A stretch of DNA of 5,421 bases from JAVZJR01 sp964435235 (GTDB taxonomy: Archaea; Micrarchaeota; Micrarchaeia; Anstonellales; Bilamarchaeaceae). The stretch's first letter is position 1. The number at the start of each line of letters is the position of its first letter. Made by a program: the position numbers and the translations under genes. This document shows positions 1 to 5,195 of this stretch, piece after piece. The notes under the pieces were generated by a model, which saw nothing but the letters and a program-made list of their open reading frames with translations, was not told where the DNA came from and made no database searches. Location: positions 1 to 5,421 of the forward strand of contig CAYSXZ010000053.1 in the NCBI GenBank assembly GCA_964435235.1. Reading direction: 5' to 3'.

Positions 1-402
1 GTCCCTGCTTTGATTAATGCATTGAAAGATGAGCATGTGCTTGTGCGAAGGGGGGCTGCTGAGGCACTTGGAAAAATCGTTGAAAATTTCGTGAATAAGA
101 AGCTCGAAGAGAAAGATTACAAGGCTGCACTTTCTATGATAGGAAATACTACTAATATGATCTTGAAAATGTATAAGGCCGAATTCCACGAAAAAGGGAA
201 AAACTGGTATTTGGTGAAGGAAAGAGGAAAACTAATAGAGAAGCTTAATTCTCTTACTGCTCTGATTAAGGAGAAGGTGGAACTTTCGAATCCATTGAAT
301 AAGAATGAACCGATAAAATGGAAACTGCCTAAGGGAGAAATACCAATTAAAAAATGTGAAACTCAAGGAATAGTTAAGTCAACCAGTCGCGCTAATACCT
401 AG
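1..402 (+). CDS. HEAT-repeat protein, C-terminal part (5' end outside window)
   Basis: The reading frame is open from the first base and ends at TAG 400-402, giving 133 residues of the C-terminal part of a longer protein. The first roughly 27 residues (VPALINALKDEHVLVRRGAA and onward to EALGKI) fit a classic HEAT or PBS-lyase-type repeat: a helix, a turn with charged residues, an Arg pair and a second helix. More repeats probably lie upstream. The rest is predicted mainly helical and highly charged, with no motif I recognise, and ends in a basic, Lys/Pro-rich tail. HEAT repeats form alpha-solenoid scaffolds for protein-protein contacts, so a binding or regulatory role is the family expectation; the partner is unknown. 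A TTG at 10 could be taken as a start but would cut the repeat, so I treat the gene as 5'-partial. Four codons after its stop, in the same frame, lies the upstream copy of a 29-bp repeat shared with the ATPase gene downstream. Confidence 0.8.
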   Translation, partial: VPALINALKDEHVLVRRGAAEALGKIVENFVNKKLEEKDYKAALSMIGNTTNMILKMYKAEFHEKGKNWYLVKERGKLIEKLNSLTALIKEKVELSNPLNKNEPIKWKLPKGEIPIKKCETQGIVKSTSRANT

Positions 403-410
403 AGTCATAT

Positions 411-443
411 ATTGAAATTATTGAAACTCTGATTTCAATTTTT
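411..443 (+). terminator. possible stem-loop terminator after the HEAT gene
   Basis: A perfect 8-bp A/T-rich stem (411-418 with 432-439) closes a 13-nt loop and runs into five T residues at 439-443, starting 9 nt after the HEAT gene stop. The stem is weak and archaeal termination depends mostly on T-rich tracts, so this is tentative. The same positions form the upstream 29-bp repeat, and the second copy of that repeat lacks the T-run. Confidence 0.35.
412..440 (+). repeat. 29-bp direct repeat, upstream copy
   Basis: This block matches 1809-1837 at 27 of 29 positions (differences at 421, T/C, and 429, C/A). Read in the frame of 412 it gives Leu-Lys-Leu-Leu-Lys-Leu-stop (TGA 430-432), exactly the last six residues and stop of the ATPase gene; both differences are silent Leu changes. 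The match continues 8 nt past the stop and ends abruptly on both sides. It contains an inverted pair, ATTGAAAT (411-418) and ATTTCAAT (432-439). It could be a relic of a lost ATPase gene's 3' end, a recombination site, or a shared 3'-end structure. Confidence 0.8.
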
Positions 444-479
444 ACGTAATTATTGTAAGTTGGGTTTCAATCTGGCAAG

Positions 480-489
480 TATTAAAAAC
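480..489 (+). promoter_or_regulatory. TATA-like box for the ATPase gene
   Basis: The sequence TATTAAAAAC is centred about 26 nt ahead of the ATG at 510, the usual distance from an archaeal TATA box to the transcription start. Transcription would begin at or beside the start codon, giving a leaderless mRNA. This agrees with the lack of a Shine-Dalgarno sequence before 510. The same 10-mer occurs at 5155-5164. Confidence 0.5.
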
Positions 490-509
490 ATTCTTGTAGA
501 GAAATATTC

Positions 510-1829
510 ATGGAAATAGGAGATCTTGTGTTGCAGAATCCATGGTGGAAAAATGCAGGCTGGGAGAGGGAGGATAGGAATCTGAAACAACTAGAAAGGG
601 CAAAATACATCTATAACAGAAAGGAATACATACCTGACAAAAAAGGAGTGATTATTGTTTATGGTCCAAGGCAGGTAGGGAAAACAACATGGATAAAACA
701 AAAAATCTCGGAAATCTTGAGCGGAAAAACAACAACAAAAATATTCTATATAAATGCAGAAATCTTAAGGAATAGATTTGATCTCTACGATGCCATAAAA
801 TTAGTAATCAATTTATATGACCCCACGGACGTATTCATAGATGAGATAAATGCAGTTAGAGATTGGGAAAAGACAATAAAGGTGCTGGTTGATGCTGGAA
901 TGCTTGATAATAGGAAGGTTATCCTAACGGGTTCGAGCTCGGTCGATATACTAAAAAAGGCAGAAAGGCTTCCAGGAAGGATGGCATCAAATCAGTATAA
1001 ATTCCGCTATTATCCCTTAAGTTTTAGAGAGGTTGTCAAGCTTTATGGGAACGAGGTCAAAACACCAGCTGATGCGATAGCAAAACTTGACGAGCTAAAC
1101 AAAATCCTTTATTTTTACTTCCTGCATGGAGGTTTCATAAAGGCGATAAACAACCTAGCTGAAGAGCAGATGCTCAACGAGAATATTTTTTCCATATATT
1201 CAGCATGGATAGATGGTGAGCTTGCAAGATTGAAAAGGTCACCTGAAACTGCCACACACATAATGGACGGAATAGCAAATGCCATGACCAACGACGTTTC
1301 GTGGAGTTCACTCGCAAAGGGAACGAGTCATCCTATCATAGCAGAATATATAGAGATACTTAAAAACATGTTCGTTGTCGATTACATAGAAAAATCAAAA
1401 CGGGCAATGGCAGGGGCCCCTAAAAACAAGAAGATATACTTTACCGATCCGTTTATATTTTGGCTTAGCCTATTTAAAAGCAGAAAGATCAGTACAGTAG
1501 CTATAAGCAATATCGACGCGACAACTGCAGGAAAACTAGCAGAACTGAGTGCTTATGAAAATATGAAGCAGTATATCGATTCAAAAACAAAGGAAAACGA
1601 CTTTGATATCAGGCGCTACATCCATTTTGAAAAAAAGCGAGATGGTGAAACGGATTTCATCATTAATTACGGTGCAAATACCTTTAGGCTGGAATGCAAA
1701 TTCGGAAAAACGATAAAGGAAAGGGAAGGAGTGATCTATCTGACAAGGGAGACCATAGATGATAATAAGATACCGCTCTCTATTTTTCTGATGTTTCCGG
1801 AGGATAGTTTGAAATTACTGAAACTATGA
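510..1829 (+). CDS. AAA+ ATPase with C-terminal DUF4143 nuclease-like domain
   Basis: This is a 439-residue protein of the archaeal/bacterial ATPase family with an AAA-type N-terminal domain and a DUF4143 C-terminal domain. Visible motifs are Walker A (GPRQVGKTT, 52-60), Walker B (VFIDEIN, 108-114), a sensor-1-like strand (ILTGSSS, 138-144) and the family LPGR segment (154-157) followed by YYPLSFREV (167-175). The C-terminal part has a PD-(D/E)XK-like set: E350, D382 in GETDFII, and E395-x-K397 in RLECKFG. Such proteins are common, often multicopy and poorly understood in archaea; nucleic-acid or cargo binding driven by ATP is an inference from the family. ATG 510 is chosen because it starts the conserved N-terminus and sits about 26 nt after a TATA-like box. 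Length is normal and nothing is missing. The gene appears to be its own transcription unit. Its last 21 nt, including the stop, lie within a 29-bp repeat that is also found just upstream of the gene. Confidence 0.92.
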   Translation: MEIGDLVLQNPWWKNAGWEREDRNLKQLERAKYIYNRKEYIPDKKGVIIVYGPRQVGKTTWIKQKISEILSGKTTTKIFYINAEILRNRFDLYDAIKLVINLYDPTDVFIDEINAVRDWEKTIKVLVDAGMLDNRKVILTGSSSVDILKKAERLPGRMASNQYKFRYYPLSFREVVKLYGNEVKTPADAIAKLDELNKILYFYFLHGGFIKAINNLAEEQMLNENIFSIYSAWIDGELARLKRSPETATHIMDGIANAMTNDVSWSSLAKGTSHPIIAEYIEILKNMFVVDYIEKSKRAMAGAPKNKKIYFTDPFIFWLSLFKSRKISTVAISNIDATTAGKLAELSAYENMKQYIDSKTKENDFDIRRYIHFEKKRDGETDFIINYGANTFRLECKFGKTIKEREGVIYLTRETIDDNKIPLSIFLMFPEDSLKLLKL

Positions 1830-1837
1830 TTTCAATT
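1809..1837 (+). repeat. 29-bp direct repeat, downstream copy
   Basis: This is the second copy of the block at 412-440, in the same orientation and 1397 bp further on. It covers the last six sense codons and the TGA stop (1827-1829) of the ATPase gene plus 8 nt of 3' sequence. Its inner dyad TTGAAAT (1809-1815) and ATTTCAA (1829-1835) is kept at 7 bp. Because it is part of an intact gene, this copy is the likely source and the upstream one the relic. Confidence 0.8.
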
Positions 1838-1889
1838 CTAGCAGCACGTTGAGTGCCGCCGATACTTAATTAAATCTAACGCTAGAATT
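1834..1889. promoter_or_regulatory. 9-bp inverted repeat enclosing the ahcY promoter
   Basis: AATTCTAGC (1834-1842) and GCTAGAATT (1881-1889) are perfect complements separated by 38 nt. The interval holds a small hairpin (GCAC 1844-1847, GTGC 1853-1856) and the TATA-like box. The right arm ends 6 nt before GTG 1896 and 15 nt before ATG 1905. A regulator bound to both arms could cover the promoter and start site, but no binding protein is known and the arms could also be a chance palindrome. Confidence 0.4.
1864..1877 (+). promoter_or_regulatory. TATA-like box for the ahcY-RuBisCO operon
   Basis: An A/T-rich stretch around the palindrome TTAATTAA (1866-1873) lies about 26 nt ahead of 1896. 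With normal archaeal spacing, transcription would start near 1896, giving either a leaderless start at GTG 1896 or a 9-nt leader before ATG 1905. No Shine-Dalgarno sequence precedes either codon, in contrast to the second gene of the operon. Confidence 0.5.
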
Positions 1890-1904
1890 TATCTCGTGGC
1901 GTGC

Positions 1905-3164
1905 ATGGATACGAATAATAATTACGAGGTTAAAGATTTATCCCTTGAGGAGCAGGGGAGGCTAAACATAGAATACGCTGAGGCGCATATGCCGCTGATG
2001 GCAAAATTGAAAGAGAGGGTAGCAAAGGAAAAACCATTCCGCGGTCTTACCATCGGCCTTGCACTCCACATAACAAAGGAGACTGCTGTTCTTGTTCGAA
2101 CGCTTGCGGCAGGAGGTGCGAAGATTGCGATAGCAAGCTGCAATCCGCTTTCGACACAGGATGATGTGGCAGCAGCACTTGCGAAAGATGGTTTTCGCGT
2201 ATACGGTTATAAAGGAGAGAGCACCGAGGATTACTATCGCTATATTGAGAAGGTTATCTCGCAAAAACCAGACATAACAATAGACGATGGTTGCGACCTT
2301 GTTACAACGATACATACGAAGCATAAGGAATTATTACCGAACATAATAGGGGGGTGCGAGGAGACGACAACAGGTGTTATAAGGCTTCGGGCGATGGAAA
2401 GGGACGGGGTTTTAAAATATCCAGTCATCGCGGTCAACGACAATAAAACAAAACATTTCTTGGATAACTACTATGGAACAGGGCAGTCTGCGATAGATGG
2501 TCTAATCAGAGCGAGCAACATCCTTCTAGCAGGAAAAACATTTGTAGTCTGTGGTTATGGGGATTGCGGAAAAGGGGTTGCAATGCGTGCGAGAGGAATG
2601 GGAGCCAATGTTATCGTGACAGAAGTGGACGCATTCAGGGCGATGCAAGCCGTACTTGACGGTTATCGAGTGATGCCAATCGCAGAGGCTGCGAAGATAG
2701 GAGATATATTTCTGACTGTTACTGGTGATAAGCACATTATAACAACAGAGCATATAAAGAACATGAAGAACGGTGCCCTTCTTGCAAATGCAGGCCATTT
2801 TGACGTAGAGGTTGATGTAGCAGGCATGAATAAAAAATGGAAGAAGAGAAGAATAAGACCATTCTTAGAAGAATATGATGTTAATGGAAAGAAGATTTAT
2901 CTTGCCGCAGAGGGAAGGTTGGTTAATCTTGCTGCTGCAGAAGGTCATCCATCAGAGGTCATGGCTACCTCATTTGCAGGGCAGGTTCTTGCGTGCGAAT
3001 ATTTAGTTAAAAACAAAGGGAAACTTAAGCCTGCTGTTATAAGATTGCCAGAAGAACTCGACAACAAGATAGCAGAGCTCCAGCTCGAAGTCATGGGAGT
3101 AAAAAAAGATGTGCTTACAAAGGAACAGGAGAGGTACCTTCACAGCTGGCAGGAAGGAACGTAG
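1905..3164 (+). CDS. ahcY: S-adenosylhomocysteine hydrolase (adenosylhomocysteinase)
   Basis: The enzyme splits S-adenosylhomocysteine, the by-product of SAM-dependent methylation, into homocysteine and adenosine using tightly bound NAD; it acts in the cytoplasm. The protein has 419 residues from ATG 1905. Substrate-site residues are visible: H55-x-T57-x-E59 (LHITKE), the acidic DDGCD at 127-131, E152-E153 in EETTTG, and K183 with D187-N188 in TKHFLDN. The Rossmann loop is GYGDCGKG (217-224), followed by NAGHFDVEVD (295-304) and the substrate loop AEGRLVNL (335-342) with GHPS (347-350). It ends YLHSWQEGT, without the C-terminal KPDHYRY extension of eukaryotic enzymes, as is usual for archaeal forms. 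Related archaeal enzymes can prefer S-inosylhomocysteine, so inosine is a possible product. GTG 1896 would add three residues in frame. ATG is preferred because the conserved N-terminus starts soon after. The RuBisCO gene follows after 19 bp on the same strand. Confidence 0.95.
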   Translation: MDTNNNYEVKDLSLEEQGRLNIEYAEAHMPLMAKLKERVAKEKPFRGLTIGLALHITKETAVLVRTLAAGGAKIAIASCNPLSTQDDVAAALAKDGFRVYGYKGESTEDYYRYIEKVISQKPDITIDDGCDLVTTIHTKHKELLPNIIGGCEETTTGVIRLRAMERDGVLKYPVIAVNDNKTKHFLDNYYGTGQSAIDGLIRASNILLAGKTFVVCGYGDCGKGVAMRARGMGANVIVTEVDAFRAMQAVLDGYRVMPIAEAAKIGDIFLTVTGDKHIITTEHIKNMKNGALLANAGHFDVEVDVAGMNKKWKKRRIRPFLEEYDVNGKKIYLAAEGRLVNLAAAEGHPSEVMATSFAGQVLACEYLVKNKGKLKPAVIRLPEELDNKIAELQLEVMGVKKDVLTKEQERYLHSWQEGT

Positions 3165-3173
3165 TTTTTATGT

Positions 3174-3178
3174 AGGTG
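3174..3178 (+). promoter_or_regulatory. Shine-Dalgarno for the RuBisCO gene
   Basis: AGGTG ends 5 nt before ATG 3184 and matches the 3' end of archaeal 16S rRNA. It fixes the start at 3184, although the frame is open back to 3109 inside ahcY. A ribosome site here, and none before ahcY or the ATPase gene, fits an operon-internal gene translated from a polycistronic mRNA. Confidence 0.7.
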
Positions 3179-3183
3179 CGAAC

Positions 3184-4593
3184 ATGGTCTATGGAGGTTA
3201 TAGCTATATTGATAAGAAATACTCCCCACAAGATGATGATTTTATTGTTCTCTTTTGGACGAAAGCTTCTATCGACCTGGAAAAGACTGCCGAAGCAATC
3301 GCGGCTGAGAGCAGCGTCGGTTCGTGGACGAAATTAAAAACGATGAACGATTTCGTATGGAAGCACTATCGCGCGCGTGTGTTTTGGACAAAAAAGGTTG
3401 GAAAAAATAGTGGCTTCCTAAAGATCGCTTATCCGATAGAGCATTTTGATACGAAAAATATATCACAATTTCAGACCTCTGTTCTCGGTAACATCTTTGG
3501 GCTTAAGGAACTTCAAGAACTCTATGTATTCGACATATCTTTTCCAAAAAAATATCAAAAGCAATTCACTGGCCCAAAATTTGGATTGGAAGGGATAAGA
3601 AAAATAGTGGGGACAGAAAAGAGTAGAAGGCCGCATATAGGAACGATAGTAAAACCCAAGGTTGGGCTTGCACCTAAGGAATGGGCAAATGTTGCGTACG
3701 AGGCTTACGTCGGGGGATTAGACCTCGTAAAGGACGATGAAAATCTCGTTGATCAAGATTTCTGTAGTTGGAAGGAAAGACTTCACGAAGTAGTAAAAGT
3801 TATTGAGAGAGCTGAAAAGGAAACCAATCAGAATCACGTCTACTCTAGCAACATTACTGATAAGTATTCTAGAATGGTAGAAAGATTGGAATATCTTCGT
3901 GAAATGGGATTGCAAAAAAACATAATAGTGATGCTGGATGTATACATACTCGGGATGAGTGCATTGGAAGAAATTTTAGAACTTACAAAAAAGTACGGTT
4001 TTGCAACACATGGGCATCGCGCGGGTTTTGCTGCAGCGAATAGAGGGACCTACGGAATAAATTTCCAAGTCTACGAAAAATTCTACCGCCTCCTTGGAAT
4101 AGATCAACTTCATATAGGCACAGGAGTTGGGAAGATGGAAGGCTCCTTATTGATGATAAAGAGATTGCATGATATTGCAGAAGAAAAGAGGCTTGAAGAG
4201 AAGATTTATTTGGGTTCGTTAGAAATGGAATTCCACGATACTATAAACCCAATGCTTAGCATAGCCTCAGGTGGTCTTGACGCAGGGAAGGTGGATGCTC
4301 TTGTTGCCCTCCACGGAGTGAATACTAATATTCAATCAGGGGCTGGGGTTCATGGCCATCCAGGAGGGACGAGAAAGGGGGCCGTATCCATGAGACAAGC
4401 GCTAGATGCTGTGATGGAAGGGATACCAGCGCCAGAATACGCAAAAACCCATCCAGAACTTGCAGAAGCCTTAAAGAAATGGGGATATTTCGACCCATCT
4501 ATCGTTGTCAGAGAACTACAGCTTGAAAAAAAGAATGCTAAAAAATTTTCTGCAAGCGTTCTGAAGATTGGAAGAAGGGCGATTAGGGCCTGA
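3184..4593 (+). CDS. rbcL: RuBisCO large subunit, form III or II/III-like
   Basis: The 469-residue protein carries the RuBisCO core. In spinach numbering (local in brackets): E60 (E42), W66 (W48), N123 (N103), K175 and K177 (K157, K159), the carbamylated K201 with D203 and E204 (K183, D185, E186 in KDDEN), H294-R295 (H278, R279), H327 (H310), loop-6 K334 (K317), S379-G380-G381 (362-364) and G403 (G386). This argues for a true carboxylase, not a form IV RuBisCO-like protein. It mixes form I/III marks (W48, KDDEN) with form II marks (I155 for T173, HRAG, loop-6 KM). Unusual points are S47 for T65, F282 for H298, A387 for G404, and a basic tail of about 35 residues after ALKKWG (429-434). Loop 6 to S379 spacing is as in form I, so the Methanococcoides-type insertion is absent. 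Form III enzymes convert RuBP made from nucleosides to 3-phosphoglycerate. It follows ahcY by 19 bp, probably in one operon. Confidence 0.93.
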   Translation: MVYGGYSYIDKKYSPQDDDFIVLFWTKASIDLEKTAEAIAAESSVGSWTKLKTMNDFVWKHYRARVFWTKKVGKNSGFLKIAYPIEHFDTKNISQFQTSVLGNIFGLKELQELYVFDISFPKKYQKQFTGPKFGLEGIRKIVGTEKSRRPHIGTIVKPKVGLAPKEWANVAYEAYVGGLDLVKDDENLVDQDFCSWKERLHEVVKVIERAEKETNQNHVYSSNITDKYSRMVERLEYLREMGLQKNIIVMLDVYILGMSALEEILELTKKYGFATHGHRAGFAAANRGTYGINFQVYEKFYRLLGIDQLHIGTGVGKMEGSLLMIKRLHDIAEEKRLEEKIYLGSLEMEFHDTINPMLSIASGGLDAGKVDALVALHGVNTNIQSGAGVHGHPGGTRKGAVSMRQALDAVMEGIPAPEYAKTHPELAEALKKWGYFDPSIVVRELQLEKKNAKKFSASVLKIGRRAIRA

Positions 4594-4683
4594 TTTCTCC
4601 TCTACTAACAAAGAATAAGCACAAATTTTCTACAAAAATAATATTCTAGCACACCAAGCATTATGCACCTATTACATTAATTA
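4594..4683. terminator. convergent intergenic region, possible T-tract terminators
   Basis: The 90 bp between the RuBisCO stop and the lipoprotein stop hold no gene. On the plus strand a pyrimidine tract (4594-4603) directly follows the RuBisCO stop and TTTTCT follows at 4625-4630. On the minus strand a T5 run (complement of 4634-4638) lies downstream of the lipoprotein stop. These could be T-rich archaeal terminators for the two converging genes; there is no strong hairpin. ATTCTAGC at 4643-4650 repeats the arm sequence found before ahcY. Confidence 0.3.
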
Positions 4684-5124
4684 TTACGTAGTTTTAGAAA
4701 CGACGAATGTGGCGATGTAATCTGGTGGTTGTATTCTTTTAGTACTAACAGGGTATGGCTCCACACTTATAAGTTCTATAGAATATCCATCAAAGTACGC
4801 GATACTTTCGTTTCTGGTTGAACTTTTTATTAAGGTTAAAGAGCTTGCCTCCTGATCTTTAATTGAAAAATTCAAAAGAGCCACCACCCTTCCAGCCCAG
4901 ACACAGACAACATCAGAAGGACATCTCGAATCCTCCTTTACATCCAAAAATTTAACTCTAATATCCTCACTTTCGATAAACGCCGTTTGATTAATCTTAA
5001 GTTGAAACTGCTTATTCAACTCTGCATTAATTTCATCCTTAGGGGTCTGCTTAACACAGCCGCTGATAAGGAGAGCCGAGACGGCGGCAAGTAAGATTAT
5101 TTTGAAATATATGTTCTGCTTCAT
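4684..5124 (-). CDS. small secreted lipoprotein with conserved DSRCPxxVxCxWAG domain
   Basis: This 146-residue protein has an N-terminal signal: Lys at 2 and 8, a hydrophobic stretch at about 9-21, then a lipobox ISGC with the lipidated Cys at 23, so it should be anchored to the outer face of the membrane. After a short polar linker, one beta-rich domain (about 36-146) follows. It holds the motif DSRCPSDVVCVWAGRV (65-80), in which C68 and C74 are placed for a disulfide, and later GYSIELISVEPYP (113-125) and PPDYIATFVVSK (133-144). I recognise this pattern from uncharacterised lipoproteins of archaea and bacteria; no activity is known to me. ATG 5124 is chosen because the signal peptide starts there. 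It converges on the RuBisCO gene and diverges from the small gene at 5196, so it is probably unrelated to the ahcY operon. The length appears complete. Confidence 0.85.
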   Translation of the reverse strand: MKQNIYFKIILLAAVSALLISGCVKQTPKDEINAELNKQFQLKINQTAFIESEDIRVKFLDVKEDSRCPSDVVCVWAGRVVALLNFSIKDQEASSLTLIKSSTRNESIAYFDGYSIELISVEPYPVSTKRIQPPDYIATFVVSKTT

Positions 5125-5151
5125 AGAATCGCCAACTGAGTTTTGCCCTAC

Positions 5152-5187
5152 AGATATTAAAAACGTATGGTGATATATGTTATATCT
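5152..5187. promoter_or_regulatory. divergent promoter region
   Basis: The 71 bp between the two divergent genes contain two A/T-rich blocks. TATTAAAAAC (5155-5164) is the same 10-mer as the ATPase gene's TATA-like box; read rightward it predicts a start near 5185, 11 nt before ATG 5196. Read leftward, its complement predicts a start near 5132, 8 nt before the lipoprotein ATG at 5124. A second block, 5171-5186, is an alternative box for the right-hand gene. Neither start codon has a clear Shine-Dalgarno sequence. Confidence 0.4.
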
Positions 5188-5195
5188 GAGCGACT

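Larger units (their letters stand above)
403..509. other. TTGAAA/TTTCAA-rich intergenic spacer
   Basis: Between the HEAT gene and the ATPase gene, four copies of the hexamer TTGAAA or its complement TTTCAA fall within about 60 bp: 412-417, 421-426, 433-438 and 465-470. The last sits in GTTTCAAT (464-471), which is the exact complement of ATTGAAAC (420-427). The spacer thus has two nested inverted pairs that could be an operator, an RNA structure or a degraded repeat cluster. No gene is seen in it. Confidence 0.5.

Noticed and set aside
412..1837. Repeat pair as a CRISPR remnant (ATTGAAAC-like ends)
   Set aside because: Only two copies, 1.4 kb apart with an intact gene between, and both read as a gene 3' end. 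There is no spacer array and no cas gene in the window.
459..1880. Integron attC site (GTTRRRY matches at 459-465 and 1848-1854; RYYYAAC match at 1874-1880)
   Set aside because: attC needs RYYYAAC first and GTTRRRY second. Near 1848-1880 the order is reversed, and near 459 there is no RYYYAAC partner. No integrase gene is seen.
1830..1895. SAH riboswitch ahead of ahcY
   Set aside because: The leader is almost absent if the TATA-like box at 1864-1877 is used, and the sequence does not show a SAH-riboswitch fold that I recognise.
1922..2798. Minus-strand open frames inside ahcY
   Set aside because: They are shadows of a strongly conserved plus-strand gene and show no domain or start signal of their own.
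3109..3183. Longer RuBisCO start at 3109, overlapping ahcY
   Set aside because: The extra 25 residues lie mostly over the ahcY 3' end in another frame and do not look like the RuBisCO N-terminus. AGGTG with 5-nt spacing supports ATG 3184.
3269..3915. Two short minus-strand open frames inside the RuBisCO gene
   Set aside because: They lie wholly within conserved RuBisCO coding sequence and encode no recognisable protein.
3184..4593. RuBisCO-like protein (form IV) of methionine salvage, suggested by the ahcY neighbour
   Set aside because: Form IV proteins lack several catalytic residues. Here the carbamylated Lys, both acidic metal ligands, loop-6 Lys, H294/R295, H327 and N123 equivalents are all present.
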